This document shows, piece after piece, positions 46,101 through 57,400 of a DNA stretch of 64,000 nucleotides. A program made the position numbers and the translations under genes. Numbering within the stretch: the stretch's first letter is position 1; each line of letters opens with the position of its first letter. Under the pieces are notes generated by a model. The model did no database searches, was not told the DNA's origin, and worked only from the letters and a program-made list of their open reading frames with translations. Origin of the DNA: Zanthoxylum bungeanum (Eukaryota; Streptophyta; Magnoliopsida; Sapindales; Rutaceae); contig SKCR01021354.1 in NCBI GenBank assembly GCA_019454045.1, positions 1 to 64,000 of the forward strand, given 5' to 3'.

Positions 46101-49100
46101 CTTTTCATTTTGATACATTTTCAAACAATCTCTTGCAATAGTTATGCGAGAAGGAACTATCATTCGAGGATTCAAATATTGAGAATAATTCATAAATTCT
46201 TCCCCTTCCACCATTTTAAATGCTAACTCGTCAACTATTATCATCCTAGCAAGCATAACCCTTGCTTCTTCAATAGTAAAATGAACTACTTTTAAGTTAC
46301 CCACCGCTCTACCATCAACCCTTTCATATTTCAAGTTTTTTTATTTAGAGTCAACAACTCTATAAGGGTATTTCTTACACCTCACATCTATATGGGTACG
46401 TAAATTTTTAGTACCATGGAAACGAGAATCAGCCATATACTCATCTCCACAATAATTACACTTAGCTTTTTGTACACCATCAACAATTACCTTCTCAAAA
46501 TGCTCCCAAACAGAATATTCAGAATTACTACCACCTTGCAGCTTAGACTTCACCTTCGTAGTATATTTTCTTTTTTTAGGTGAATGAGACTTACTTTTAG
46601 CAATGTTTAAAAATACGTGGCGGCGTCTCAAGGCGGACGGCCATTGAGGCGCGAGGCGGACCGCCTCGAGGCGGCGAGGCGGCGAGGCGGCGAGGCGGGC
46701 GCCTCGATCCAAAAATGAAGTTTTTGATATTATTCAATCTCTATATAGAAAAATTTACATCCAATCCAATTCAATTCTTAATCACTGATTTTACCCAAAT
46801 CAAAAACCCTATACCCAAATCTACAAATTATATGCGAACCTTATATAATAACATTACATTCAGCAAACAAACAGAAGGAAACAACATGTTTATATCTTTC
46901 AGGTGTTAACTAGCTATATAATATATATTTTTTTTTTGAATAAAGCTCTATAATATTTGAAATATCTTTTACTTGATGAAGAATAATATTATAATTTGCT
47001 TTGAACCTTTCACAATATCGTTTATGGAAAATGATACTTGCCCAGAATCAGTAGTGCTACACATTCAGGGGATCTACCATATAGCAATAATATTAACAAC
47101 CAATAGATCAAAAACCGAAATTGACTCATAAATGAAAAAGAAAAACAAGCAGAACAGGTTACCACAAACGCTGACGTCGCCGAGATCAGAAACGTCTCCG
47201 AGAGGCTGAGAGAGAGAGCAGAGGAGGCCGAGAGAGAGAGAGCAGTATAGGCCGAGAGAGAGAGAGCAGATGAGTCGAGAGAGAGAATACAGATTTCCTA
47301 AAATCAATTTCCTTTTTTTATAATGTAAATGAAACGACGTCGTTTCATTTAAAAAAATTTAAAATTAAAAAAAAAATTCGCGTGAGGCGGCCGCCTCACA
47401 AGCATTGAGGCGGCCACCTCATAAAAACCGAATTAGGCGGCCGCCTCGAAGCGCCATCGCCGCGAGGCGGCGACGCGGCGCCTTGAGGCGGCCGCCTCGA
47501 CCGAATATTTAAACACTGACTTTGAGTTGCAGAAGGATTTATATTTGTAGCTTCATTATTCTCTTCCTCGCTTGAACAATTCTCAATCTCCTCAATCATT
47601 GGGTCAAGTGTTTCCATCTAATAATGAAAAATACACAAAGAGAAACATCAGGGCCATCAAAATTATCAATTCCATCTAATAATGAAAAATACACAAAGAA
47701 AAAAACCATTATCACTCAATTATACAGCTACTTGTTATAAAAGTGCAGAATGCCAAACAGAATACTCATATTGCATTCATATTTACAATGATAGAAATGA
47801 ATTTTCTTTTAAAACATGTTATATAATATATACTATTGAAGAGTTTATTTTAGAGAAAAAAACACCATAACCACGACTACAAGCAGCAACCCTATCCCAC
47901 CAAATATATGATCCAGCAAAATTTATTATAAGAAAGATAAATTGCAATTTTATGTCTTCTCCATTCAAAAGTAAACAAATAAACATCAGATTAATTTCAT
48001 AATCTCAAAATTCCAAACTCCAAAGAACATAAACAAATCAAACAAACCCAAGCCATAATCACAAAATGCTAGAAACAAACAAGCCTATCTCACCCTAATT
48101 GACAGAAAACGAAAGATTCAAAGAAGACCATAATTCTTACCTCTCTGTTCGAAAACCATAAAATCCACTTAAGAAAATCCTCCCTCTTCCTGTCACAAAT
48201 CAAACCAATCCATAACCTTAATCAAAATATGTTTTGATTGAATGCTAAAACAAAACAAAATAAAAATTGCAGAAATCGTAGATTGGAACTCACCGAGAAA
48301 GAAAGTTTGGAAAGAGAGAGATAGAGGGTAGAGGCTAATGGCTATAGGGCGAGATCGAGAGAGAGAGAGAGGAGAGTCACTGGTTTCTTCGTGAGAGAGA
48401 GGGCTGAGGCTGACTGCTGTTGTGCTGAGTGAGGGCCGAGGGGTGAGAGATCTAAGAGACTGAGAGTGAGATTATGAAATTGAAGAACAATCCTAAAGTT
48501 GTAAACCTAATTTTTTTTTTAATTTATATTGACTTAGTCGGGTCGGGTCGGGTTCGACCCGACTTTTTAAATGAAACCCGTGACCCGATCCGAAATAATC
48601 GAGTCGAGTCATGTCAACCTGATTTCATAATCCAGTTTATGAAACCCGACCGGGTCGGGTCGGGTCGGGTCGTCTTCTGACCCGACAATTTGTTCACCCC
48701 TATTGGACAATGATAGATGCGGAAGCAAAATATGACCTAGATAACTAGGTTTCATAAAGGAACCATCGACAATGTGAATATTTGGTAAAAATATGAGGAA
48801 CAATTTTTGAAGAAAAATACTAGAGCCTGTAGTCAATAGACAATTGCGTGGAAGAGAGACTGTAAGCCAGTACAAAGGGAGGCAGGAGGTTGTTTGATAT
48901 CACCCTGATGATCAGTAGAAACGGCAACAGAAATTGGCTAGCGACCTTTGAAATTATCTCCCATTATATGGACAATCTTGATCAAAAAATCCAGTCTCAA
49001 TCTTATGACAGGCTCTACAATGTTTGATTAGGCATTATAAGATAAAATGACCAGGTAAATGACAATATGTGCATAATTTCTAAGAAGAATAATCAAGTCT

Positions 49101-51586
49101 CTAGTGGAACTCAACTGGTAGTGGTAGGCGAGAAGAACTGTATCTGAGGTCTTGATAGTATAATAATAGCATGTAGGATTCAATGTCTCTAGAAAACACA
49201 AATTGAGTAATATTATAAAAATATCACCAAATCCCAGAAATTACAAAAGTAGCTCACAATTGAGAATCTGTCATAAATAACCCAAGGTATGGAAATTTAC
49301 GAAAATAGCCTAAAATTACAGTAAATTGCAAAAATGACTCGAAATATGAAAAATAATAAAAATAGCCCAAAATAAGGAAAATAGCAAAAAGAACCCTAAG
49401 CTTCCAAGTAATTTCCAATACACTTTTGATAATTTCAGTGGGAGCCCAAAATTTTGAAACCAATGCAAATAGGTCCTTCAGTTTATCAGAAGCAGTGGTA
49501 TGGCTACAGTAAGATAGATCAGGGGAATAGGAGAATTTTGGTGGGGGTGGTGGCGTTTAACTCGTCGGTGAGGGGGAAAATTCAAAAGCTAGAATTCGTC
49601 AAATTTACGCGAAGAGGGAGCTATTGAATCTGAACATAACGGCACCAGAATCACGATCGGACACTAGCTGAAACGCAACAGTGAGTGAATTTGACGCGCG
49701 ACTGATGGCGTGTGGAGGTCGCGCGCAGCGACAATGGCAGCAGTCCGATGAAGGAGTATTAAGTGGACCCAAAGAAGGAACCATCTGATAACATGTTAGA
49801 GACTGAATCAAATAAGTTTTATATGTTCAATTTCAATATCTTTACATACAAGCCTTTATATAATAAACTAAAAGAGGAAGGAAATAAACTAATTGATATG
49901 ATTTCCTTAATCTTTCCCATTTCTCCAACTTCAATGGTTTTCTCTAAGAACAATTCATCCAATGACAGAGTTGGCAGAAATCCGGAACTTTGTTCGTCAG
50001 CTCCATGCAAGAAGGAGAAGAAAAATATTGTGATGCCAGTGGTTGCTGCCTGTGTCGCATTGCTAGTCATTGTTATTGCATTGCTTACTTTCTGGACCTA
50101 CAAACGAAAACGAGGTATAAAGCTTCAACTTTAAATTCCGGGAATGTTGCTTAGTAAACCAAATGCTAACGATATGACGCACTTTGATACATAGCTAAAA
50201 GGCTGAGTGTTGGTAAATCTCATTCAAACAAAGAAGGGGCTCTAAAATCAGAAAATCGACAGTTCACATACTCGGAGATTGTGAATATCACTAACAACTT
50301 CCACAGAGTTCTTGGAAAAGGAGGATTTGGAACTGTTTATCATGGCTACTTGGTTGATGGTACCGAAGTTGCTGTCAAAATGCTATCTGCATCATCAACT
50401 CAAGGGTCTAAGCAATTCCGAACTGAGGTACATTTGATTGATTACATTAAGAATTTAACAGGAATATATTTGTAGTTTGGTCATTCTTGATTACTAATTT
50501 AGTGTCATCTTGACGTATACAGGCTCAGCTCTTGATGAGAGTTCATCACAGGAACTTAGCTTCTCTTGTTGGATATTGCAATGACGGTGGAGACTTTGGA
50601 ATCGTCTATGAGTACATGGCATATGGGAACTTAGAGCAATATATATTAGGTACTTTCTTAGTAAATGTTCATGTTTGTTTAAAAAACAAATCAAAATGAT
50701 AAATGTCTAGTATGTTATACTTCTTCTTTTTTTCAGATAAAACGAAAGAAGCTTTGAGCTGGAAAGAGAGACTTCAGATTGCAGTTGATGCAGCACAAGG
50801 TGATCAAGCAGGCTAACTGATTAATAAAATTTAATTTCACTAATTTTTCATCTTTCCCAGCCAAGCTAACATATGCTAAAATGAAATGTACAGGACTGGA
50901 GTACTTGCATCACGGTTGCAAGCCGCCTATAATTCACAGAGATGTGAAGAGTGCCAACATTTTGTTGAATGAAAAAATGCAGGCCAAGATAGCAGATTTT
51001 GGAATCTCCAAATTTTTCCCAATTGGAAGTGAAACTCATGTATTGACATCAGTTGTTGGCACAGTCGGTTACCTTGATCCAGAGTAAGTCCATATGTCAT
51101 GTAGCAGAGTTTTCAATATAAAAAGCACAGTGAAAAAATATGTAATGTGACATCCTCTGCAGGTACTATTCATCAAATTGGCTGACCGAGAAAAGTGATG
51201 TGTATAGCTTTGGAATTGTTCTTTTGGAACTAATCACTGGCCAGCCTGCTGTAATAAGAGGCTATAATAACACTCATATAGTTCAAATGGTAAGTCCATA
51301 CCTTGAAAGAGGGGATATAAGAAGCATCATTGATCCAAGACTGGAAGCAAATTTTGATACTAATTCTGTATGGAAAGCAGTAGAGACTGCAATGGAATGT
51401 GTGCCTTCAATTTCTCTCCAAAGGCCAACTATGAGTCATGTGGTGACAGAACTAAAAGAGTGTCTGGAAATGGAAACTGCCCGTGAACAAATTCGGAGAA
51501 CAGAAAGCCAAACTCTGAGTCTAACCAATTCAGTTGACATGTATCCTGTGGATCTTGAAACAGAAATGGGTCCTGAAGTAAGGTAG
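37155..51586 (+). CDS. Malectin-like LRR receptor kinase with a 10.7-kb intron
   Basis: Thirteen exons are supported: 37155-37340, 37447-37993, 38101-38570, 38645-38780, 38895-38966, 39050-39121, 39204-39284, 49969-50114, 50195-50427, 50523-50649, 50737-50799, 50894-51083, 51163-51586. Exons 2-3 encode the malectin-like domain (starting [12 protein letters not shown]), exon 4 the [14 protein letters not shown] cap, exons 5-7 LRRs of 24 codons each, exon 8 a transmembrane segment ([19 protein letters not shown]) and exons 9-13 the kinase: [39 protein letters not shown]. All motifs of an active RD kinase are there. Phases agree from exon 2 to the stop (about 853 codons). Exon 1 encodes a signal-peptide-like stretch in a frame that stops (TGA, 37296-37298) and does not join exon 2; see findings. 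It acts at the plasma membrane in perception of an unknown ligand. Intron 7 carries the nested transposons. Confidence 0.8.
39560..40190 (-). pseudogene. Copia RNase H remnant
   Basis: Minus-strand pieces give the copia RNase H pattern: [33 protein letters not shown], then [12 protein letters not shown] and the HIETDCHFV region. Frameshifts and stops separate them (for example near 39915 and 39690). Confidence 0.7.
40920..41525. repeat. ~120-bp tandem repeats with CGTTCGAACG
   Basis: About five units share GTTCGCGTTCGTGTAGCG, GAACGCGTTCGAACGG and ACCAGACCTGATG(C/T)ATGATG. The core CGTTCGAACG is a perfect 10-bp palindrome. They are a local amplification of the CGTTCGAACG cluster of the family's LTRs. 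Confidence 0.85.
41525..42065. repeat. ~175-bp tandem repeats, three units
   Basis: Three units share GCCCGATTGAACGTATCTTGC, ACCGAACACACATC, GGGGATCTTTCATTCC and GCTCGATTGAATCATGC. They are the minus-strand counterpart of the ~240-bp units of the full LTRs, in a shortened form. Confidence 0.8.
42212..42850 (-). pseudogene. Copia integrase and upstream remnant
   Basis: On the minus strand, [19 protein letters not shown] and [12 protein letters not shown] mark the copia integrase core, followed after a frame change by [19 protein letters not shown]. Further right (to 42850) are faint protease/knuckle-linker remnants without open frames. Confidence 0.65.
43186..43742. mobile_element. Non-autonomous hAT MITE, 557 bp
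   Basis: Flanked by the perfect 8-bp duplication ATTTTAGC (43178-43185 and 43743-43750). Inward-reading ends are TAAGGGTGGCAG and TAGCGGTGGCAA. Its interior is made of repeated ATTCGATTCG/GAATACGAAT motifs in both orientations and encodes nothing. It lies in the left untranslated region of the larger hAT. Confidence 0.9.
43751..44670. other. Left non-coding part of the hAT element
   Basis: AT-rich, with no supported gene. A small direct repeat, CCAGCCTCCACTGA, occurs at about 44267 and 44328. It probably contains the transposase 3' UTR and the splice-out terminal exon if one exists. Confidence 0.4.
44671..47617 (-). pseudogene. hAT transposase, broken
   Basis: Read on the minus strand, it starts at 47617 ([14 protein letters not shown]). 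After the inserted GC-rich repeat (46604-47515) comes a BED zinc finger ([19 protein letters not shown]), then [19 protein letters not shown], the [10 protein letters not shown] and [12 protein letters not shown] segments, and the hAT C-terminal dimerisation domain ([44 protein letters not shown]). The domain order is complete. In-frame stops at about 46338, 45891 and 45806, a frameshift at about 45515 and the insertion disable it. It would act in the nucleus to cut and paste the element. Confidence 0.85.
46604..47515. mobile_element. GC-rich repeat inserted in the hAT transposase
   Basis: Inverted ends TGTTTAAAAAT and TGTTTAAATAT border it. The outer 110-140 bp are extremely rich in GAGGCGGC/GCCGCCTC, in contrast with the AT-rich surroundings; the inner part is AT-rich and contains GAGAGAGAG runs (47205-47285) and a 24-bp perfect palindrome at 47327-47350 with half-site AAATGAAACGAC. 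No clear duplication was found at the ends. No protein is encoded. Class is uncertain (non-autonomous DNA element most likely). Confidence 0.6.
47618..48535 (-). other. 5' non-coding part of the hAT element
   Basis: This lies upstream of the transposase start on the minus strand. It is AT-rich with a GAGAGA-rich tract (48300-48375) that on the minus strand is a CT-rich leader, and probable promoter. The repeated TCCATCTAATAATGAAAAATACAC occurs twice (about 47615 and 47671). Confidence 0.4.
48711..49793 (-). other. Degenerate copia gag/leader region
   Basis: Between the hAT and the right copia LTR. A minus-strand knuckle-like C-x2-C..H..C piece is visible near 49040-49080. A short segment with four spaced AAATAG/AAAATAGC motifs (49225-49390) looks like a small degenerate tandem repeat. 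No open gene. Confidence 0.5.
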
Positions 51587-52534
51587 AAGGAAACGTTTAG
51601 GAATTTATTATGCATTTGAAGCTTCTTTCTTGGTTGAATGAATCCGTCTGTAATTATTGTGCTTCCGCTTTATTTTAAAAGATCTGTTCCTAAGCTGAGC
51701 ATAGACTCGATCAGAGTTCATGTCATTTTCGATTTGGACCAAAAACCAAACCTACTTTCTTTTTTCTTTTTAATCTTTTTGAGTCTTTGCAAATTCATTT
51801 ATTGTAGACAAGTAAACCCAACCATAATGCAGAGGCCAATTGAGCTATTCTATTTATTGCATAACTTTAGACTGAATAGAAAAGCCTTGGACCACATTAG
51901 CAATAGATTATATTTTACAAGTAGATCTGCACATAAAAAGTAAACCCCTTTTTCGGGCATATTTTTCACTTTCTGGGCTTAACTTCTGACCTGCAAGATT
52001 TGTAGAAACTGATATGGGGTTGCAAATTTATAGTTGTAAAAATTGAGTATCATATAACCCTGATGATGATGCACAATCCAAAAACATTATTCAGTAATAT
52101 TTGCATGCTTCTATGGATTTAGTTGGAAGAAATGCGGCCACAAAATATTAACTCGAGGCACATGCAACTTTCTTGTGGCTCCAACTCAAAATGCCACCAG
52201 GCTATTTATTCATCTCAACTACCAAGTTCCCCTCATCACCTACATTCAGAGAACTCATTAATATGGTTTCTATATGTTGTCTGAGCAAGAAAAAATCTGA
52301 AAAGGCAAATAACAAAACTAAGCACATGCTTGGATGTTGGTTAAATAAACATACATAAATGCATATGCAAGTCTTCAATGTTCACGCAGTGACTTGAACT
52401 ACTCTCATTTATTGACTCTACTCTCAACTTCTATCATCCTCCTTTAAGGCATACTTTAAATATTGGGTCACTGACCTTTCTAATATTAGTACCAATTCAC
52501 AGCTCAAGGACTCGATAAACCAGCTTTATAGAAA
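51587..52534. other. Intergenic region between receptor kinase and lipase genes
   Basis: Contains the receptor kinase 3' UTR and the lipase promoter. No other gene is supported; the 101-codon frame at 51638-51943 is AT-rich with no domain. The ATG at 52535 is preceded by a CAAGGACTCGATAAACC leader; a weak TATA-like TTTAAATATT lies at about 52456. Confidence 0.45.
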
Positions 52535-53964
52535 ATGGATGTGTATTTCTGGAAAACAGGTCTGTTTTTGGTGCTTGCATTTGCATTTGCATTTGCAAGC
52601 AAAGGGTATGCACAAGATGCAACACCTCTTGTTCCTGCAATTATAAGTTTTGGTGATTCAGCTGTAGATGTTGGCAACAACAACTATCTTGCCACTATTT
52701 TCAAGGCCAATTACCCGCCTTATGGAAGAGACTTTATCAATCATCAACCTACTGGAAGGTTTTGCAATGGGAAATTAGCCACTGACTTCACTGGTGAGTA
52801 AAACCAACAAAGACTTGATTCTCATGTAATGTTATATTTAAGTTATGTTTCTCTGTTTGCTTTTCTTTTTTACAGCTGATACTCTTGGCTTTAAGAGTTA
52901 TGCGCCGGCATATCTTAGCCCAGAGGCTACAGGCAAAAACCTTCTTATTGGAGCCAACTTTGCATCAGCTGGAGCTGGTTATGATGACAAAACATCCGCC
53001 TTAAATGTAAGAAAAGTGTATTGATCTTATTTACTACAAAATTTCATTTCTTTTGACAACTGTTCTTTGTGTTGCAGCATGCTATTTCATTGACTCAGCA
53101 GTTGCAGTACTATAGAGAGTACCAGAGTAAGCTAGCAAAGGTAGCTGATAGCAAACAATCAGCTACCATAATCAAAGATGCAATATACCTAGTGGGTGCA
53201 GGGAGTGGTGACTTTCTTCAGAATTACTATGTCAATCCTTTACTCAACAGAGTCTATACTCCTGAACAGTATAGTTCAATGCTTGTTAATACTTTCTCAG
53301 GTTTTATTAAGGTATCTTGCCATTTTTACTTCTGCTTCTCTTGTTTCTAATTTAAGCTGCCGAAATTTCTTAGAAAAGGTGAAGGTGATAATAAATTTTG
53401 GCTTGGTATACAGAACTTGTATGGATTAGGAGCAAGGAAATTTGGAGTGACTTCACTGCCACCACTGGGTTGCCTTCCTGCAGCAAGAACTTTATTTGGA
53501 TACCATGAGAGGGGCTGTGTCTCTAGAATCAATACTGATGCACAACAATTCAACAAGAAGGTCAACTCTGCAGCAACAAATCTCCAAAAGCAACTTCCTG
53601 ATCTGAAAATTGTAATCTTCGACATTTTCAAGCCACTTTATGATCTTGTTCAGTCTCCTTCAAAATCTGGTATTGCACGAACTCTGGAACCCATTTAGCT
53701 TGTCAGCTGAAACATGATACAAGCATTGCATTATGATTAATCTTAATTGATTCCTTCTATGTTTTATCAGGCTTTGTGGAAGCAACAAGAGGTTGCTGTG
53801 GAACAGGAACTATAGAAACAACTGTATTTTTGTGCAATCCAAAGTCACCTGGAACATGCTCCAATGCCTCTCAGTATGTGTTTTGGGACAGTGTTCATCC
53901 TTCTGAAGCTGCTAATCAGGTGCTTGCCGATGCATTGATTGTTCAAGGATTTGCCCTTCTCTGA
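52535..53964 (+). CDS. GDSL esterase/lipase, secreted
   Basis: Five exons, 52535-52793, 52876-53006, 53078-53311, 53414-53669 and 53771-53964, with consistent phases, give 357 residues, the usual length of plant GDSL lipases. A signal peptide ([18 protein letters not shown], residues 9-26) is followed by block I with the catalytic Ser ([13 protein letters not shown], about 38-50). Then come [13 protein letters not shown] (oxyanion Gly block), [15 protein letters not shown] (block III, Asn replaced by Asp in the G-x-N-D position: GSGD), the C-P-x-P segment [14 protein letters not shown], and block V with Asp/His ([12 protein letters not shown]). It hydrolyses acyl esters in the cell wall or apoplast; the natural substrate cannot be told. 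The five-exon structure matches the family. Nothing appears broken. Confidence 0.92.
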
Positions 53965-54465
53965 AGAAGGATATTGAGTCCACAGATATGATCAACACTT
54001 CTTTTAAGGTTTCTTAATCTTCTGTGTGTCAGTGTTTCAGTTTATCAACATGTACGTACTTAATTTCAAGATTTCACAATCATGAATATGAGAGCTGGTT
54101 GTCTATCAAGATAAATATCATTGTGTTTGCTGTAATAGTAAGAAGATTCGCAGATGGCTTAACCGCATCTTCTGCATAGTCTTTTATGTAAGATCAACCC
54201 ATTGAATGGAACTAAATCAATAAAGAACTCGGTGTAAAACCATTTCTAAACTTGGTAAAAGCAAAATCTTCCATTTCTTTCCTCATTATATCTCCACAGC
54301 AGAGCAAATCAAAGAAGAGCTACTTGTTATGTTTCATATATGATACTGTGTGAACATGTACATCGATCAGAAAAGATCTAATCTTCTGTTTAAGATATGA
54401 TAGTACTAAGTCCACTTGTTGACAGAAACTGAGTAGTGAGCATGTTAGAAATGTTGTAGTCTCAC
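53965..54465. other. Convergent 3' flanks of lipase and PABP genes
   Basis: The two genes converge here. No further gene is seen. AATAAAG at about 54219-54225 could serve as a lipase polyadenylation signal. Confidence 0.5.
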
Positions 54466-57400
54466 TCAAGCAGCAGGTAGATTTTGGCGGACACCACCAT
54501 CTGTAATGGTCCTAGCATTTGCCTCCTTCAAAACTTGAATCTTGTCATCAGCTTGTTTAGCCAAGGAACTTGGTGTGTTTAGAAGCTTGACCACCTCATA
54601 GTTATTCATCTTCAACATCATGCCAGACACTTTTGCAGCAAACTCATGCTAGAAAAAAAGCAAAGGAAAATTCATTAGCAAATACACACACAAACATAAA
54701 GTTGCATGTTCCCTAAATGATTGAAATAAGCTTTCAACAAAAGAGATTTTGAGAGTCACAAACCTGAAGATTATTGACCAGTGGGTGGATAAGCTCCCCA
54801 GTGTTATCCCTGATAGCTACTCCTTTGAAGGAACTTTCAACAGATCCACTTCTCTTGCACCCTTTCTTCTCATAACCAGGTTTGAGACCCATATAGTTCT
54901 CATGGTTCAGATCTTGGGTACAGATGTCAGAGCTAGAATATGTCTTGAACTGCAAAAGAGAAGTGAGCAAATTAGTCAGAAAGTGGTAAATCTGACAAAA
55001 TGAACATTGTAAACTATGAGGGGAAAAGGGGCAAGAGAAACAAGTAGTTCGGCTCAATACAAACATTTATGAACAAGTCAAAGATCAAAGTACAAAATGA
55101 ACTTACAATCTGCCGGTAGCCCCAATTCCTGGTGGTTCGCATGCTCCCCTGTATTTGTCTCAATGGAATCTGTGATTTCAGAAAGTAAATTAAAAACAGA
55201 AACAGAAATAGCTGCACTCAACATAGCCTAGTGCAGAAAATAATTGAGAGGATATCCATACATAAGATGAACAGTTGTTCTGGTGATACTGTGCTGCAGC
55301 AGGATATTGAAAGCTGTTATAATGCTGATATAATATCGACTGTTGCACTTGAGGGAATCCATGGTAATTGAGATAATATGAGGGAATTTGAGAAGGGACA
55401 TTGCAGTTAGAAACATGGTAGGGATAATATGATGGAAATTGAGGAGAAGGGACATTGCAGTTAGAAAGATATGGAGATATTTCTATGGAATGTGCAAAGC
55501 AGTTCGGCAAACCCTTGCAACGATCTTCTTTTCTCTGAGCTATTGCCACATAGAGAGTCTCTCCTTCGAAACTGGCCCCTATGGAAACAAATCATACATG
55601 TACATTATAGAGACAACTTAGAATTGCAGAAAGCGATATACAAGGAGACGGAGCTTACCATTAAGTGTTTTCAAAGCTTGCTTTGCTTCTTCAGGTGTGG
55701 AGAAGCACACGAAGCCAAATCCTTTACTTCTTCCATTGTTATCACGCATCACTCTTACAGAAGTTATTCGCCCAAAGCCACTGAAAATTCCTTTCAATTT
55801 GTTTTCATTAATGAAGATATTGAGATTCCTCACATATAGATTTGAGGCCTTCGACTTCTCAACTTGAGAGTTGTATTTTTTCATGTATTCAATTTTTAAT
55901 ACCTCTGCCCTCTCAGCTTTTTTCTGAGCCCTCCCTACGAACAAAATCTCCGAACCTGATTTACGAAGGAATTTCAGTATTACAAAGATTTTTCTCAAAA
56001 GACCTTTTTTTATATTTAAGCCAATAGAAACAAAAAATTCCAAGTCAAAAATTTACCTAATTTTGCACCATTCATAACTTCTACAGCCTTACTAGCCTCT
56101 TCTGGTGACTGAAAGTTGACAAATCCAAAGCATTTTGATTTCCCATTTCCATCTTTCATGATGGAAACATTACAAACCTTCCCAAATTTTGAAAACATCT
56201 TGTGAATGAGATCCTCTGTTACGTCTTCAGCCAGATTTTTCACATAAAGATTCGTAAACTTGAAGATTTCACCAGTGGCTGTCCTGTCACTCTTCCTGAC
56301 AAAATTGGTAACATATCTGAGAGCAGCAGATTCAAGAAAATCATTAGTAAGATTGGAATCATTCAAAGTTCAAACAGCCATTGCAAATCAACAAAATATT
56401 GATATTATAGGATCAACATTTCCTAACAGGGAGAGTATAAGAGTAGAGGCACATGAAACACAATTTATAGGAAGTGTGCAAAGCTTCTAAAAAGAAAATT
56501 TTTGCACAACCAATCAATAACAAGCTATCAAATATAAACTTAATTATTATGATGCAAATACCCTGTATCTCTGAATAGGGCAAGCCAGCAGGCATCTATA
56601 TTTCACTTAGTTTTAGGTGCCTTTTTCTACTTTTGCAAAACTCTCGGAGACAACATGAATGACAAAAGCACTAATAGAAGCAAATGACTCACAATTTCTT
56701 CCCCATAAAGTAAGTATCATGAAGAGCAGCGCGAGCAGCCATTGCTGATTCCTCTGAGTCAAACTGAACAAATCCGAAACCCTTACTTTTTTCATCTTCT
56801 TCTGCTACTTTGCAAGATAGGACAGTGCCAAATTGGCAGAATAAACCAAGCAAGTCAGTGCCATCAACTGCAGAGTCCAAGTTCTTGACAAAGAGATTAC
56901 CAACGCTACATTTCCTAAGCGAAGGATCCCTCTGGGACCACATTATCCTCATGGGTTTTCCCTTCAAGTCAGAGTAGTTTAGACATGCCATAGCCTTGCA
57001 TGCTAAAGAAAACAGAATAATAAAGGTTAGATATCATTTAGAAGATTGAAGAGATTTATTCTATAGTAAAAGGAAATAAGAAAGAAAAGTTCTATAGATT
57101 TCTAGTAGGAAGTAGAATATGAAAGTTAACAAGAAAAAACAGAGAAACAGAGTAAAGACAAATTTATCCCAAATCAAGCACAAACCAACCAATGTCAACA
57201 ACAAGCAAAATTAAAAACCATGAAACTAGAGAATTAACTATCAAACCCAGTTTACTGACAAAAAGGAAATTTTCTTGTAGCCAGAAGAACTCCAAAATAG
57301 GGGGAAACCGGAAAAGCTCCATTTCACAAGCCACAATAATAAGAATTAATAACCCTAACAAAAAAGATAGCCCATTTAATTATCACATCCCAAATCAAAC

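Larger units (their letters stand above)
42860..48702 (-). mobile_element. hAT-superfamily DNA transposon, 5.8 kb
   Basis: It has a perfect 8-bp target duplication TTGGACAA (42852-42859 and 48703-48710) and terminal inverted repeats TAGAGGTGTACA and TAGGGGTGAACA (as read inward from each end). Subterminal CGGGTCGGGT repeats occur at both ends (42878-43025 and 48536-48690). A transposase pseudogene lies on the minus strand. A MITE and a GC-rich repeat have inserted inside. It is inserted in the copia element of the receptor kinase intron. Confidence 0.92.
39359..49912 (-). mobile_element. Degenerate Ty1/copia element in receptor kinase intron 7
   Basis: LTR-like ends are at 39359-39550 and 49794-49912, both beginning on the plus strand TGTTAGAGA(T/C)TGAAT; the right one has an internal deletion of about 75 bp. 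Reading on the minus strand, a primer-binding-site-like TGTTATCAGATGG abuts the right LTR and a polypurine tract (reverse of CACTCCCCCCCCAAAAC) abuts the left. Between them, in minus-strand order, are gag knuckle remnants (about 48960-49090), integrase (42212-42600) and RNase H (39560-40190); RT is missing. It holds a gypsy LTR fragment and a hAT element. No clear target duplication was found. Confidence 0.75.

Noticed and set aside
51638..51943. 101-codon frame after the receptor kinase
   Set aside because: It lies in the kinase 3' flank, is AT-rich and shows no family features.
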